From assembly GCA_902774055.1 (NCBI GenBank), contig CACYGX010000013.1:62001-126000 (forward strand): a stretch of 64,000 bases of DNA, read 5' to 3'. The notes under the pieces were generated by a model. It was not told the origin of the DNA. It worked only from the letters and a program-made list of their open reading frames with translations, and did not search any database. How positions within the stretch are numbered: position 1 is the first letter of the stretch; each line of letters begins with the position of its first letter. Positions 7,470 to 17,229 of the stretch are shown here, in pieces. Both the position numbers and the translations under genes were made by a program. The stretch is from an uncultured Bacteroidales bacterium (GTDB taxonomy: Bacteria; Bacteroidota; Bacteroidia; Bacteroidales; Muribaculaceae).

Positions 7470-8690
7470 TTAACTCAGCATGGCGGCCACGCGGCGGGTG
7501 GCGGCGACAAAGGCGGCCACCTCGTCGAGGGTGTTATAGACGGCAAACGAGGCCCTGACCATGCCCTGCACGCCATAGTGCGCCATCAATGGCTGGGCGC
7601 AATGGTGTCCCGTACGCACGGCGATGCCCAGTTTGTCAAGCAGCAGGCCCATGTCGTAACTGCTGATATTGCCCACTAGGAACGATACCACGCCGCTCTT
7701 GCCGGGAGCCGTGCCGAAAAGGCGTATGCCGTCGATGGTACTCAAGCCCTCGACAGCGGCCCTGAGCAACTCATGCTCATGAGCCGCGATGTTCTCGATG
7801 CCCAGCCCCTGGATATAGTCGATCGCGGCGCCAAAGGCGGCAATATCGACAAAATCGGGCGTGCCAGCCTCGAACTTGAAGGGCAGGTCGGCAAAGGTAG
7901 TGCGCTCAAACGACACATGGCCGATCATCTCTCCACCACCTTGATAGGGAGGCATTTTCTCCAGCCAGTAGCGCTTGCCATAGAGGATTCCCACACCCGC
8001 CGGGCCATACATCTTGTGGCTCGAGAAGGCGTAAAAATCACAATCCAAATCCTGAACATCAACCTTGACGTGAGGTGCGGCTTGTGCACCGTCAATAAGC
8101 ACGGGCACGCCATGACGATGTGCAATGGCAATCATCTCCTTTACCGGATTGACCGTCCCGAGCACGTTCGACACATGGGCCAGGGCGACAAAACGTGTGC
8201 TGTCGCTGAACAGGTCCTCATAGGCCTGCAAATCCACTTGGCCACTGTCGTCGATGGGCACAACACGCAGGGTAACACGCTTGCGTTGGCCGATGAGTTG
8301 CCAGGGCACGATGTTGCTATGGTGCTCCATCACCGTGACGATGATTTCGTCGCCATTCTCGAGCATTTGGCCAAAAGACGATGCCACAAGGTTGATGCCC
8401 TCGGTCGTGCCACGGGTGAAGATGACCTCCTGGATGCTGCCCGCGTTGATGAAGGCGCGCACCTTCTCGCGCGTGAGTTCCACCATGTCGGTAGCCTCCT
8501 GCGAGAGGGTGTGCACGCCGCGGTGCACGTTGGCCTTGTAGTGATAGTACATCTTGTCGATGGCCTCCACAACAGGGCGTGGGGTCTGGGACGTGGCGGC
8601 ATTGTCGAGATAGACGAGCGGGCGCCCTTCAATCTGGCGTTGCAGGATGGGATAGTCCTCGCGTATCTTGTTGATGTCTAGCAGTTCCAT
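7470..8690 (-). CDS. sufS: Cysteine desulfurase SufS
   Basis: A 406-residue class-V aminotransferase-fold PLP enzyme of the SufS/CsdA group. The Schiff-base lysine lies in 'AFSSHKMYGPAGVG' and the persulfide-forming cysteine in 'RTGHHCAQPLMAHYG'. It takes sulfur from cysteine for Fe-S cluster assembly on SufBCD. The start codon overlaps the sufD stop by one base (TAATG), showing translational coupling, and it is the last gene of sufBCDS. No separate sufE or sufU is present in the window. Confidence 0.96.
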   Translation of the reverse strand: MELLDINKIREDYPILQRQIEGRPLVYLDNAATSQTPRPVVEAIDKMYYHYKANVHRGVHTLSQEATDMVELTREKVRAFINAGSIQEVIFTRGTTEGINLVASSFGQMLENGDEIIVTVMEHHSNIVPWQLIGQRKRVTLRVVPIDDSGQVDLQAYEDLFSDSTRFVALAHVSNVLGTVNPVKEMIAIAHRHGVPVLIDGAQAAPHVKVDVQDLDCDFYAFSSHKMYGPAGVGILYGKRYWLEKMPPYQGGGEMIGHVSFERTTFADLPFKFEAGTPDFVDIAAFGAAIDYIQGLGIENIAAHEHELLRAAVEGLSTIDGIRLFGTAPGKSGVVSFLVGNISSYDMGLLLDKLGIAVRTGHHCAQPLMAHYGVQGMVRASFAVYNTLDEVAAFVAATRRVAAMLS

Positions 8691-10051
8691 TACTGATTAT
8701 TATTGTTGGGACGGCACGTCTGCATGCAGCCTGCGCAGTTGCTTAATGTGCCGGCAAAGCGTTTCTCAACGAGGAAGTGGAGGCGGTCCTTGAGGACATC
8801 CAGGCGGACACCATCGATGACATCGGCGACAAAGGCCTGCATCAACAGGCGGCGGGCCTCGTCGATGCCAATGCCGCGAGTGCGCATATAGAACAGGGCC
8901 TCCTCGTCGAGCTGGCCGATTGCCGAACCATGAGAGCACATCACGTCATCGGTGTAAATCTCGAGTTGGGGCTTGGTGTACATCTTGGCTGTCGGGGCGC
9001 CGCACAGGTTGCGGTTGCCCTGATAGGCCTCGACGCGCGGGCAGTTGGGCTTTACCAGAATCTTGCCGGCAAAGGCGCCCACGGCCTTGTCATTAAGCAC
9101 ATACTTGAACATCTCGTTGCTGTTGCAACGGGGAGCGTTGTGACTGATGAAGGTGTGGCTGTCCACGTGCTGTTCGCCGCTGGCGATGGTCATGCCCAGC
9201 AAGTGGGTCTCGGCGTGCTCGCCGTTGACCTCGACGTGGTAGTTGTTGCGGGTAAAGCCGTTGATGAGCGTAATGCCGTCGATGAGGACGTTGCTGCCCT
9301 CGTGCTGATCGACATAGATCGACGACACGCGGCTGGTGAGCGGCGTGCTCTCCTCCATGTCGTAGTAGTCCACGGTAGCACCTTGCATGGCGACAATCTC
9401 AACCACCTGATTGTTGAGGTAACGGTAGTCGGGGCTCTGGGTATGGTCGCAGGCGAGCAGCTTGAGGGCTGCATTTTTGCCTACCACAATGAGCAGACGG
9501 CGCTGTACCATCATGTCGAGTGCGGCATTGAAGATGTTGACCAACTGGATGGGACGTTCGGGAATGACGCCGTCGGGCACATAGATGAACAGACCGTCTT
9601 GCACCAGCAGGCTGTTGAGCGCCACTGTGGGGTCGCTCATGTGGGCCAACTTACCAAAATAGGCAGTCATCAATTCCGGATAGTCCACCGCGGCCATGCT
9701 GAAAGGCTCGACAACCACCTGGCCGATATTGCGCTCGGCGGTAGGACTGCTGTGGAAGGCATCGTTGCTGCTGTAGTACAGGCAAGTGCTCATGTTGGGC
9801 ACGTCACAGTGGAAGGTCTCGCCCGGGTCGGCATCAAAGGGCAGACGGTTCAGGTTCACACCATAGTCATGGGAAAACACCTCTTCGAGATCTGTCGCCT
9901 CATAGTCCTCGCTACCCTTGCGCGGCAGGTGAGCCGTCTCCAGTTGCTCACGGGCGCTGATGCGCAAGGTGTTCAACAGAGCGGGCGACTGGGCCTCGAT
10001 GAGGTCGCGGTACTCATCAAAGAGGTCGATATATTGCTTGAGCGCGTTCAT
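8690..10051 (-). CDS. sufD: Fe-S cluster assembly protein SufD
   Basis: A 453-residue member of the SufB/SufD beta-helix family. The C-terminal part shows the signature stretches 'ASGEQHVDSHTFISHNAPRC' and 'GNRNLCGAPTAKMYTKPQLE', and ends in a cysteine-bearing tail 'NCAGCMQTC'. SufD forms the scaffold complex SufBC2D in the cytoplasm, with a role in iron entry. It sits between sufC (6 bp away) and sufS (1-bp overlap). Confidence 0.95.
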   Translation of the reverse strand: MNALKQYIDLFDEYRDLIEAQSPALLNTLRISAREQLETAHLPRKGSEDYEATDLEEVFSHDYGVNLNRLPFDADPGETFHCDVPNMSTCLYYSSNDAFHSSPTAERNIGQVVVEPFSMAAVDYPELMTAYFGKLAHMSDPTVALNSLLVQDGLFIYVPDGVIPERPIQLVNIFNAALDMMVQRRLLIVVGKNAALKLLACDHTQSPDYRYLNNQVVEIVAMQGATVDYYDMEESTPLTSRVSSIYVDQHEGSNVLIDGITLINGFTRNNYHVEVNGEHAETHLLGMTIASGEQHVDSHTFISHNAPRCNSNEMFKYVLNDKAVGAFAGKILVKPNCPRVEAYQGNRNLCGAPTAKMYTKPQLEIYTDDVMCSHGSAIGQLDEEALFYMRTRGIGIDEARRLLMQAFVADVIDGVRLDVLKDRLHFLVEKRFAGTLSNCAGCMQTCRPNNNNQ

Positions 10052-10057
10052 CTCTCG

Positions 10058-10816
10058 TTATTGCTGTGAATCGACTTGTTCCTTAATCCAGTCATAGCCC
10101 TTGTCCTCGAGTTCAAGCGCCAATTCGGGGCCAGCGCTCATGACGATGCGACCCTTGTACAGGACATGCACAAAGTCGGGCTTGATGTAGTCAAGCAGAC
10201 GCTGGTAGTGGGTGATGACGATCGTGGCGTTGTCCTTGCTCTTGAGGGTATTCACGCCGCTGGCGACGATGCGCAGGGCATCGATGTCCAGACCGCTGTC
10301 CGTCTCGTCGAGGATGCTCAATTTGGGCTCCAGCATCGCCATTTGGAAAATCTCGTTGCGTTTCTTCTCACCGCCCGAGAAACCCTCGTTGACAGCGCGT
10401 GAGGCCAGTTTGTTGTCGAGTTGCACGATGCTGCGCTTTTCGCGCATCAGTTTCAGGAAGTCGGCGGCGCTCAACGGCTCTTGACCGAAATATTTGCGCT
10501 TCTCGTTCAAAGCGGTGCGCATGAAGTTGACCATCGACACACCAGGAATCTCAACGGGGTACTGGAAACTCAAGAACAGGCCCTCGTGGGCGCGATCTTC
10601 GGGTGAAAGGGCCAGCAGGTCCTTGCCATTGAACTCGACACTGCCCCCCGTCACGGTATAGGCGGGATTGCCCGTGAGAACGGCACTCAACGTGCTCTTG
10701 CCAGAGCCGTTGGGCCCCATGATGGCATGCACTTCACCTGGCTTGACGGTCAAGTTGATGCCTTTCAATATCTGCTTGTCCTCTATCGAGGCCTGTAAGT
10801 CTTTGATTATTAGCAT
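10058..10816 (-). CDS. sufC: Fe-S cluster assembly ATPase SufC
   Basis: A 252-residue soluble ABC ATPase. Walker A is 'GPNGSGKSTLSAVLTG', the signature is 'FSGGEKKRNEI', and Walker B is 'LSILDETDSGLD' with the SufC-typical DETDSGLD. It drives conformational change of the SufB-SufD scaffold. The start ATG follows a 70-bp gap from sufB that is filled with TTAGTCC microrepeats, the only sizeable gap in the operon. Confidence 0.96.
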   Translation of the reverse strand: MLIIKDLQASIEDKQILKGINLTVKPGEVHAIMGPNGSGKSTLSAVLTGNPAYTVTGGSVEFNGKDLLALSPEDRAHEGLFLSFQYPVEIPGVSMVNFMRTALNEKRKYFGQEPLSAADFLKLMREKRSIVQLDNKLASRAVNEGFSGGEKKRNEIFQMAMLEPKLSILDETDSGLDIDALRIVASGVNTLKSKDNATIVITHYQRLLDYIKPDFVHVLYKGRIVMSAGPELALELEDKGYDWIKEQVDSQQ

Positions 10817-10823
10817 ATTTAGT

Positions 10824-10868
10824 TGTTAGTTTTTAGTCCTTAGTCCTTAGTTTTTAGTCCTTGGTTTT
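10824..10868. repeat. TTAGTCC / TTAGTTT microrepeat inside the suf operon
   Basis: Tandem 7-9 nt units (TTAGTTTTTAGTCC, TTAGTCC) fill the sufB-sufC gap. Read on the minus strand they give GGACTAA...AAAAACTAA immediately before sufC, the same motif and orientation as at 32196-32229 before an LRR gene. Confidence 0.6.
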
Positions 10869-10885
10869 GGTTTTCACTTTTAAGA

Positions 10886-12346
10886 TTAGCCGACGGCGCC
10901 TTCGAGCGAGACGCTGAGGAGTTTCTGGGCCTCTACGGCAAACTCCATCGGCAATTTGGCCATTACCTCCTTGGCATAGCCGTTGACGATGAGCCCCACG
11001 GCGTCCTCGGTAGAGATGCCGCGCTGGTTGCAGTAGAAAATCTGGTCCTCGTTGATTTTACTCGTTGTAGCCTCGTGCTCGACCACCGACGTGTCATTAC
11101 CCACCTCGATAACGGGGAAGGTGTGGGCACCGCTGGTGTCGCTCAGCAGCAAGCTGTCGCATTGCGTAAAGTTGCGGCAATTTGTCGCCTTGGGGGCGAT
11201 TTTTACCATGCCGCGATAGCTGTTTTGGCTATGTCCGGCGCTGATGCCCTTGCTCACGATGGTGCTCGTGGTGTTTTTGCCCAAGTGGATCATCTTGGTA
11301 CCCGTGTCGGCTTCCTGCCAGTTGTTGGTGAGGGCCACACTGTAGAATTCGCCCACCGAGTGGTCACCCATGAGTACGCAGCTGGGATATTTCCACGTGA
11401 TGGCGCTGCCGGTCTCGACTTGGGTCCATGACAGCTTGCTGTGGTCGCCGCGGCACAGTCCGCGCTTGGTCACCAGGTTATAGATGCCGCCCTTGCCGTC
11501 CTTGTCGCCGGGATACCAGTTCTGGACGGTGCTGTACTTGACCTCGGCACGGTCCTCAACGATGATTTCCACGATAGCGGCGTGCAACTGGTTCTCGTCG
11601 CGCATGGGCGCGGTGCAACCTTCCAGATAGGAGACGTAGGCGTCGTCATCGGCCACGATAAGCGTGCGCTCGAACTGGCCAGTTTGGGCCGCGTTGATGC
11701 GGAAGTAGGTCGAGAGCTCCATGGGACAACGGACGCCCTTGGGGATGTAAACAAACGAGCCATCGCTGAACACCGCCGAGTTCAAGGCGGCATAGAAATT
11801 GTCGGTATAAGGCACCACCTTACCCAAGTACTTGCGCACCAGGTCAGGATAGTCCTTTACAGCCTCGCTGATAGAGCAGAAGATGACTCCCAGTTCGGCC
11901 AGGCGCTCACGATAGGTGGTCTTGACGCTCACACTGTCCATCACAGCATCTACTGCCATGCCACTCAAGCGCAATTGTTCCTCCAGGGGGATACCCAGTT
12001 TGTCGAAGGTCTTCTTCAACTCGGGGTCAATCTCCTTGGCTTCGCCTTCCTTCTTCTGTCGGGGAGCGGCATAGTAGCTGATGTCCTGATAATCGATATC
12101 GGGCACATGAACGTGGCCCCACGTGGGGGCTTTGAGTGTCAGCCAGTGGCGATAGGCTTTCAGGCGAAAATCCAGCAGCCACTCGGGCTCACCCTTCAAG
12201 GCCGAGATGCGGCGCACCACACCCTCGTCAAGCCCCTTGGGGATGACTTCGGTCTCGATGTCAGTCACAAAGCCGTACTTGTATTCGGCCTGTGCTGCTT
12301 CTTCTATAATTTGATTCCCTTTTTCGGGCTTTTCAATCTCTTTCAT
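10886..12346 (-). CDS. sufB: Fe-S cluster assembly scaffold SufB
   Basis: A 486-residue SufB with the family stretches '[20 protein letters not shown]', '[20 protein letters not shown]', '[20 protein letters not shown]' and '[20 protein letters not shown]'. The acid and cysteine residues of the cluster-building surface lie in these segments. It is the first gene of the operon; a TACCTTTG -7 box lies 35 bp upstream. Length and order (BCDS) are as in other Bacteroidales. Confidence 0.97.
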   Translation of the reverse strand: MKEIEKPEKGNQIIEEAAQAEYKYGFVTDIETEVIPKGLDEGVVRRISALKGEPEWLLDFRLKAYRHWLTLKAPTWGHVHVPDIDYQDISYYAAPRQKKEGEAKEIDPELKKTFDKLGIPLEEQLRLSGMAVDAVMDSVSVKTTYRERLAELGVIFCSISEAVKDYPDLVRKYLGKVVPYTDNFYAALNSAVFSDGSFVYIPKGVRCPMELSTYFRINAAQTGQFERTLIVADDDAYVSYLEGCTAPMRDENQLHAAIVEIIVEDRAEVKYSTVQNWYPGDKDGKGGIYNLVTKRGLCRGDHSKLSWTQVETGSAITWKYPSCVLMGDHSVGEFYSVALTNNWQEADTGTKMIHLGKNTTSTIVSKGISAGHSQNSYRGMVKIAPKATNCRNFTQCDSLLLSDTSGAHTFPVIEVGNDTSVVEHEATTSKINEDQIFYCNQRGISTEDAVGLIVNGYAKEVMAKLPMEFAVEAQKLLSVSLEGAVG

Positions 12347-12380
12347 CAGTTAAAAATAAAACCTATTAGATTTGAGCCCA

Positions 12381-12388
12381 CAAAGGTA
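12381..12388 (-). promoter_or_regulatory. -7 box for the suf operon (TACCTTTG)
   Basis: On the minus strand TACCTTTG fits TAnnTTTG and is placed 35 bp before sufB. No iron or redox operator could be recognised nearby. Confidence 0.5.
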
Positions 12389-12474
12389 CAAAAAAGACTT
12401 CAGAATTTAGGCTTTAGACCATAGAATTTCACGGCACCCCAGCAAAATGGCATGCCGTTGAAATCGATGAGGTG

Positions 12475-12981
12475 TTACTCGTCGTGTTCTTCGATGGGCT
12501 GCCAGAGTTCGATGCGGTTGCCCTCGCCGTCGAGAATGTGGACGAACTTGCCGATTCCCTCATAGTCCTGAATGTCATCGACGATGGTCACGCCCTCCTG
12601 CCTCAACTGCTCCACAAGGCGCTCAATGTCATCCACGCGATAGTTGATCATCACTTGCTGGCTTGGGTCGCCAAAGTAGTTGCTCTCGGCAGGGAAGGGA
12701 CTCCACACGGTGCGGCCCACGAGGTCGCTGTCGCGTTGCTCATACCACTTGAAGGTGTAGCCGTAGGGATCCTGGGGAATGCCCAGGTGCTTCTCGTACC
12801 ACTGCTTCATCGCTTGAGGATCCTTGCACTTGAAGAAGATTCCTCCAATTCCTGTTACTCGTTTCATTGGTTCTTTATTTTGGTTCATTGTTTGTGCCGT
12901 GCTGGGGATGGCCATGAATGCCATCATGAGTGTCACCATCATGAGACGGTGACCAATAATGTATCTGTTTCTTGTCTTCAT
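12475..12981 (-). CDS. VOC (glyoxalase/bleomycin-resistance fold) family protein with signal peptide
   Basis: About 168 residues from the ATG at 12981, chosen because a longer frame would run into the gene upstream and because a hydrophobic signal-like segment (HRLMMVTLMMAFMAIPSTAQ) follows. The VOC core begins at 'MKRVTGIGGIFFKCKDPQAM', continues through 'YFGDPSQQVMINYRVDD', and ends 'VHILDGEGNRIELWQP', where the Glu is the usual metal ligand. An alternative start at MKRVTG would give a cytoplasmic VOC protein of ordinary length, so export is uncertain. The substrate is unknown. It follows the glycosidase gene by 22 bp. Confidence 0.8.
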   Translation of the reverse strand: MKTRNRYIIGHRLMMVTLMMAFMAIPSTAQTMNQNKEPMKRVTGIGGIFFKCKDPQAMKQWYEKHLGIPQDPYGYTFKWYEQRDSDLVGRTVWSPFPAESNYFGDPSQQVMINYRVDDIERLVEQLRQEGVTIVDDIQDYEGIGKFVHILDGEGNRIELWQPIEEHDE

Positions 12982-13003
12982 GTTTCTTGCCCTATAGTTC
13001 GTC

Positions 13004-15457
13004 TTATGTGCTGAGGATGAGGTTAATGACTGCATTGATGTCGGCGATGTTCACCTCGCCGTCGGCATTGACGTCGGCATTAGCACCCGTTTCACCTGCG
13101 AGAACGATGTTGATGAGGGCATTGACATCGGCGATGTTGACTTCTCCGTCACCATTCACGTCTCCTGTCAATCCCTGTGGAGTACTTGTAAGAGAATAGT
13201 GGCTATAGAACGACTTTAACGCGAGTGTGTGGTCACCGGTCTCACCGCCCTTGTTGAGAGTGAACTTGATGGTTTTGATGGTGATGGGATAGGTGCCCAC
13301 GTTGTCAGTGCCGCCCAGCGCATCCAAATCAAGCAGTATCCTGTGATTAACACCTGCGTCAAAGGTCTCTCCATCTTGTGGCTCTATCTTGAGGAAATTT
13401 GATATGGTGTTGTAGCGGTTACGGGCATCAATCTGTACATAGTCGATGGGCATGGTGGAGTTGAATACCAGTGCAACGGTGTCAGGCAGACTGTAAAGGG
13501 TGATTTCTTTGTTCATCTGCAAGTAGGGCGCACGGTTGTTGCTATAGGTGAAGGAAACAATGCCAGTTGCCTCATCCATCACGATGTTTTTGGCCCCTGC
13601 TCCCTTAAAGGTCCAGCCGTCCCATGCTTGGTAGATAAATGCCTCAGGGCTGATTTCTACCGTCACGTCGGTATTGTCGTTATACTCTCCCACGTTGCAG
13701 GCTAGCTTTGTCGTGCCGTTGGCCACGCCGCGAAGCACACCCTGGGTAACCGAGACCACATCTTCGTTGTAAAGGCTCCAGTCGAGAGTTGACGGGTCGT
13801 AGAAGTAAGTGTTGCCGTTGACCGTTGCTGCCACCTCGATAGGATAATCGCGGTTGTCGATGAGGATGGGATGCAGCGTGATTGCGGGTTGAGCGGCGAT
13901 GATGCGCACGGGGACCGTAGCGGTCATGTCGCCAAGGGTTGCCGTCAGTATGCCGCCGCTGATGTTACCGCCAGCCTTGAAGGTATTGCCATCGGTTGTG
14001 CCCAGTGACGGGTCACATGACAGAATCACGCCCTGCACATCCTCATCAATCAGTTCGCCTAACTTGTTGTAACCCAAGATGCGAGGCATCGCCGATGAGT
14101 ACTGCGGCAGGTCGATTCGGAAGAGATCAAAGGCGATGCTAGCCAATTCATTATCCTCTTCGCCCACGGCTTCGACCATCCATCCACAGGCCACGGCACG
14201 CGGTGTGCCTTCGGTCGTCGTGTTGATAATTTTTCCCCTCACCATCATTTCGGCCGATCCGCCAGCGTCCATATTCACGATTTCGGTCACGTCGGGGCAC
14301 ATCTGCTTCAAGATCTGGCACGCCACGGCCGTGGGACAGCCTGCTGACGGCCCGTATATCGGACTCGTGGACTTGTCGATGACGAGCAGGTAAAGGTGCT
14401 TGCCGTCGGCACTGCTGCCGTAGCATGTGCGAGAATATACCTGACTGTTATAGGTCTCATCATAGTTGCGCCCCAGCAATTCGCCGTTATGCATAATGGG
14501 CGCATTGCCCCAGACCAGGTTTTCGATGTCGGGGCGCAAGTGAGGCGCGTCGTCCTCAATGGTCGTCCACCCCGAGGTGATCTCAACCACGTCTCCTACG
14601 GTGAGAGCCGCCATAGCGGCTTTATTGGCATCGCCCGTGACCGTCAGGCAGGCGTCATAGTTGCCCAACGTCTGCCGGTCGGCATCGGGGACGATGGCGG
14701 CAATCGTGAAGCGCATGGGCGCATTGTTGGCCCATCCGCTGCCCTCGGCAAAGTTGAGGTAGTAGTTGTCGGTGTGGTTGTTGCCCCGTTCGTTGAAACC
14801 CGTCCAGTCGTCCTCGAATTCTCGTGTGCGCGTGTAATTCGGTCCCCACAGGCAGATTTCACCAGCCACAGCGCGGCGGTTGATGTTGTGATAGGGCAGA
14901 GGCTGTGCCAGTTTATTGCTGGTGATTGTTCCGTCCCACATGAGGCGACCCAGCACCAGGGTCTTGTCGTGGGTGATAGCAGCCGCCGCTGTGCGTGTCG
15001 GTCCGCCATTCCACCAGTCATTGGTCATGTTGTCATTGACCAGCACGGTGTCGTTGCGCACAACGCCGCCAAGCGGGGTACCCAGTTGGAAAGAACTCCA
15101 CGGAGCGCCATTGCCCGTCACCACCCAGAAGTTGGCGTTGCATGCTACCACAGGACGCTTTGTTGCAGTGCGGTTGCGGCTATAGGCGTTCACCAGGGCC
15201 TCGGTGCGGCCCACCGTGTTGTAGCCGATGGTGGTTTCGACACGGTTATTAGGGTTGTTCAAGTCTACTTCAATGACATAGACGTTGAGCGGGTAGCCAT
15301 GGATACGCACAATGGTATTGATCATGCCTGGCCCTACTTGGCGATGAACAAGCGTGTCGGCGCCATAGGTTGTGCCGTCAATCATAAAATCGGCCCGCGC
15401 CAGAGTGCAATTAAACGCTATCAAGGCAAGCACAAGAAGGAGATATTTACTAGTCAT
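13004..15457 (-). CDS. Secreted phosphodiester glycosidase (NAGPA-like) with C-terminal dockerin-like module
   Basis: About 817 residues with signal peptide MTSKYLLLVLALIAFNCTLA; the ATG at 15457 is preferred over an upstream TTG. Residues ~35-430 fit the phosphodiester glycosidase family related to the mannose-6-phosphate uncovering enzyme: 'VVACNANFWVVTGNGAPWSS', 'GPSAGCPTAVACQILKQM' and 'EIVNMDAGGSAEMMVRGKII' with the family's N-D-GGS signature. Ig-like beta domains follow. The last ~57 residues are two EF-hand repeats (GDVNGDGEVNIADVNALI, then DVNADGEVNIADINAVI), nearly perfect calcium loops. It probably cleaves phosphodiester-linked sugars outside the cell. The substrate is not known. 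Confidence 0.85.
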   Translation of the reverse strand: MTSKYLLLVLALIAFNCTLARADFMIDGTTYGADTLVHRQVGPGMINTIVRIHGYPLNVYVIEVDLNNPNNRVETTIGYNTVGRTEALVNAYSRNRTATKRPVVACNANFWVVTGNGAPWSSFQLGTPLGGVVRNDTVLVNDNMTNDWWNGGPTRTAAAAITHDKTLVLGRLMWDGTITSNKLAQPLPYHNINRRAVAGEICLWGPNYTRTREFEDDWTGFNERGNNHTDNYYLNFAEGSGWANNAPMRFTIAAIVPDADRQTLGNYDACLTVTGDANKAAMAALTVGDVVEITSGWTTIEDDAPHLRPDIENLVWGNAPIMHNGELLGRNYDETYNSQVYSRTCYGSSADGKHLYLLVIDKSTSPIYGPSAGCPTAVACQILKQMCPDVTEIVNMDAGGSAEMMVRGKIINTTTEGTPRAVACGWMVEAVGEEDNELASIAFDLFRIDLPQYSSAMPRILGYNKLGELIDEDVQGVILSCDPSLGTTDGNTFKAGGNISGGILTATLGDMTATVPVRIIAAQPAITLHPILIDNRDYPIEVAATVNGNTYFYDPSTLDWSLYNEDVVSVTQGVLRGVANGTTKLACNVGEYNDNTDVTVEISPEAFIYQAWDGWTFKGAGAKNIVMDEATGIVSFTYSNNRAPYLQMNKEITLYSLPDTVALVFNSTMPIDYVQIDARNRYNTISNFLKIEPQDGETFDAGVNHRILLDLDALGGTDNVGTYPITIKTIKFTLNKGGETGDHTLALKSFYSHYSLTSTPQGLTGDVNGDGEVNIADVNALINIVLAGETGANADVNADGEVNIADINAVINLILST

Positions 15458-15486
15458 AGACAATCCTTTTTACAGTTAGCGGTTAT

Positions 15487-15495
15487 GCAAAGATA
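15487..15495 (-). promoter_or_regulatory. -7 box (TATCTTTGC) for the phosphodiester glycosidase gene
   Basis: Minus-strand TATCTTTGC lies 30 bp before the ATG and fits the consensus exactly. The downstream VOC gene may share this transcript. Confidence 0.55.
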
Positions 15496-15556
15496 ATCCT
15501 AACTGCAGACATATCAAAGAAAATGAAAAGCAAATGTTGTCCGCTTTGGCCAAGAA

Positions 15557-16627
15557 TTATTTGCCGATGAGGAATTTGTGGAAAGGCAGGCTGCGCAGCA
15601 GCAGAACGAGGACAAAGCAGACGATGAAGGTGAAGATGGCGCACACCAGGCTGTCGAGGAGCCAGTGGGCGTTCCCGAGCCAGGATGCGGTCAAGGGCCA
15701 AACAACCTGGCGCATGACGATCATCTGCGACAGATAGATGCCGAAGGTGCATACGCTCAATCGTGGCCACCATGATGCGGCGGCAGGATGGTCTTTGAGG
15801 TCATACTGCTTGGGTGCGAAGCGCTGCACAAGGGCAAACAGCAGTGTGGCCATGGCGATGTTATTGACGCTGATATCGCTTGTAATTGTGTCTAAATGCT
15901 GTTGCCAAGTGATGTCAAAATGTCCCTGCACCAGAAATTCAAACAAGGGCATCGCTACGATGCCAAAGGCGAGCAATAACGCCCATTTCCAGCCGTGAGT
16001 GCGGCTGAAGATGGGCAAGCCGTACCGATGCATGTAATAGCCCAGCAGGACGTAGCCGTAGTAATTGGCAAAGGCGCCAAACATGTTGTGACTGTACTGT
16101 GTCGCCTCGATAAAGACGCCATGCTGATAAGGGATGAACGACGAGAGTACCCATAGGACGAGCAGCGTCTGCACACCCCGCTTGCCGATGGCCTCGATGC
16201 ACTTGCTCACCAGCGGCAGGGTCACATAGATCACCAACAGGACATAGACATACCACAATAAGCCCTCGACAGGGTTAAACAGGATGGACGTCAATAGCCG
16301 TGGCGTGAAATTGTGCAGCAGGAAAGCATGCTCGAGCAGATAGACGATGGTCCACACGATGAGCGGGAACAAGATGACACGCAGGCGCCGCTTGAGAAAC
16401 CGCTTATTGGGCATCGTCACCGGCAGCAACAAGGCGCCCGTAATCATGAAGAAGAGGTTGCAGTTCACGGCCACCAGCACGGTATAGACAGCGCTGGCAA
16501 TGGACGGCGTGTTATAGTAGGCGTCATATTGCCTGATGGGCGTGTGGATGAGGATGACCAGCAGGCATGCGATGACACGCAGGATGTCAAGATAGGGGAT
16601 GCGCCGTTGCAGTTGGGCCTGGGTCAT
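15557..16627 (-). CDS. Acyltransferase family 3 membrane protein (OafA/WecH-like)
   Basis: A 356-residue integral membrane protein with about ten hydrophobic segments. It opens with the family signature 'RIPYLDILRVIACLLVILIH', whose arginine and histidine are typical of acyltransferase 3. Such proteins O-acetylate or acylate cell-surface sugars or peptidoglycan. No periplasmic SGNH domain is attached. It begins 27 bp after ispF on the same strand. The substrate cannot be told. Confidence 0.85.
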   Translation of the reverse strand: MTQAQLQRRIPYLDILRVIACLLVILIHTPIRQYDAYYNTPSIASAVYTVLVAVNCNLFFMITGALLLPVTMPNKRFLKRRLRVILFPLIVWTIVYLLEHAFLLHNFTPRLLTSILFNPVEGLLWYVYVLLVIYVTLPLVSKCIEAIGKRGVQTLLVLWVLSSFIPYQHGVFIEATQYSHNMFGAFANYYGYVLLGYYMHRYGLPIFSRTHGWKWALLLAFGIVAMPLFEFLVQGHFDITWQQHLDTITSDISVNNIAMATLLFALVQRFAPKQYDLKDHPAAASWWPRLSVCTFGIYLSQMIVMRQVVWPLTASWLGNAHWLLDSLVCAIFTFIVCFVLVLLLRSLPFHKFLIGK

Positions 16628-16654
16628 GGGCTTTGGGTGTTAAAGGAGTGAGGT

Positions 16655-17134
16655 TTAGGTCTTTGTTTGCAGGAGCGCGACGGCATAGGCGGCAATGCCC
16701 TCGCCGCGGCCTGTATAGCCCAACTTCTCGGTCGTGGTCGCCTTGATGGAGACCTGGTCGGGGTCACAGGCCATGCAGGTAGCCAATTGCTGCTGCATGG
16801 CTGGAATGTGAGGATTCAACTTGGGCTGCTCGGCACAGATGGTGATATCGCAGTTGCCCAGGCAGTAGCCTTTTTCATCAAGCAGTTGCATCACGTGACG
16901 CAGCAGCAGGCGGCTGTCGATGCCCTTGTATCGCAGGTCGGTGTCGGGGAAATGGTAGCCGATGTCGCGCAGGGCGGCTGCTCCCAGCAGGGCATCACAC
17001 AGGGCATGGATGGCAACATCGGCGTCGCTATGGCCCAACAAGCCTTTTTCCCAGGGGATATTCACTCCTCCGAGCCACAATTCACGGCCTTCAACGAGCC
17101 GGTGAACGTCAAAACCCATTCCAACCCTAATCAT
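16655..17134 (-). CDS. ispF: 2-C-methyl-D-erythritol 2,4-cyclodiphosphate synthase
   Basis: A 159-residue IspF of normal length. Zinc-binding 'GMGFDVHRL' (Asp and His), the loop '[20 protein letters not shown]', '[10 protein letters not shown]', and the C-terminal '[20 protein letters not shown]' are all present. It makes the cyclodiphosphate of the MEP isoprenoid pathway. It is the only MEP gene in the window. A palindromic GAATT element separates it from porV. Confidence 0.97.
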   Translation of the reverse strand: MIRVGMGFDVHRLVEGRELWLGGVNIPWEKGLLGHSDADVAIHALCDALLGAAALRDIGYHFPDTDLRYKGIDSRLLLRHVMQLLDEKGYCLGNCDITICAEQPKLNPHIPAMQQQLATCMACDPDQVSIKATTTEKLGYTGRGEGIAAYAVALLQTKT

Positions 17135-17155
17135 CTTCTCAGTTATCTTGAAACT

Positions 17156-17212
17156 ACGAATTTCACGAATTTAACGAAGGTTTTACCTTGGATTCAAATT
17201 CGTGAAATTCGC
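17156..17212. repeat. Dispersed palindromic GAATT element
   Basis: Left arm ACGAATTTCACGAATTT (17156-17172) and right arm AAATTCGTGAAATTCGC (17196-17212) are complementary at 16 of 17 positions around a 23-nt loop. It occupies the porV-ispF gap, where it could serve as a hairpin terminator. Confidence 0.75.
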
Positions 17213-17229
17213 AGTTTGGTTTATTTCTT

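Noticed and set aside
8777-10069. 430-codon open frame antisense to sufD
   Set aside because: It mirrors a well-supported sufD gene, has no recognisable motif and is rich in Val/His/Ala, as expected of the complement of GC-rich codons.
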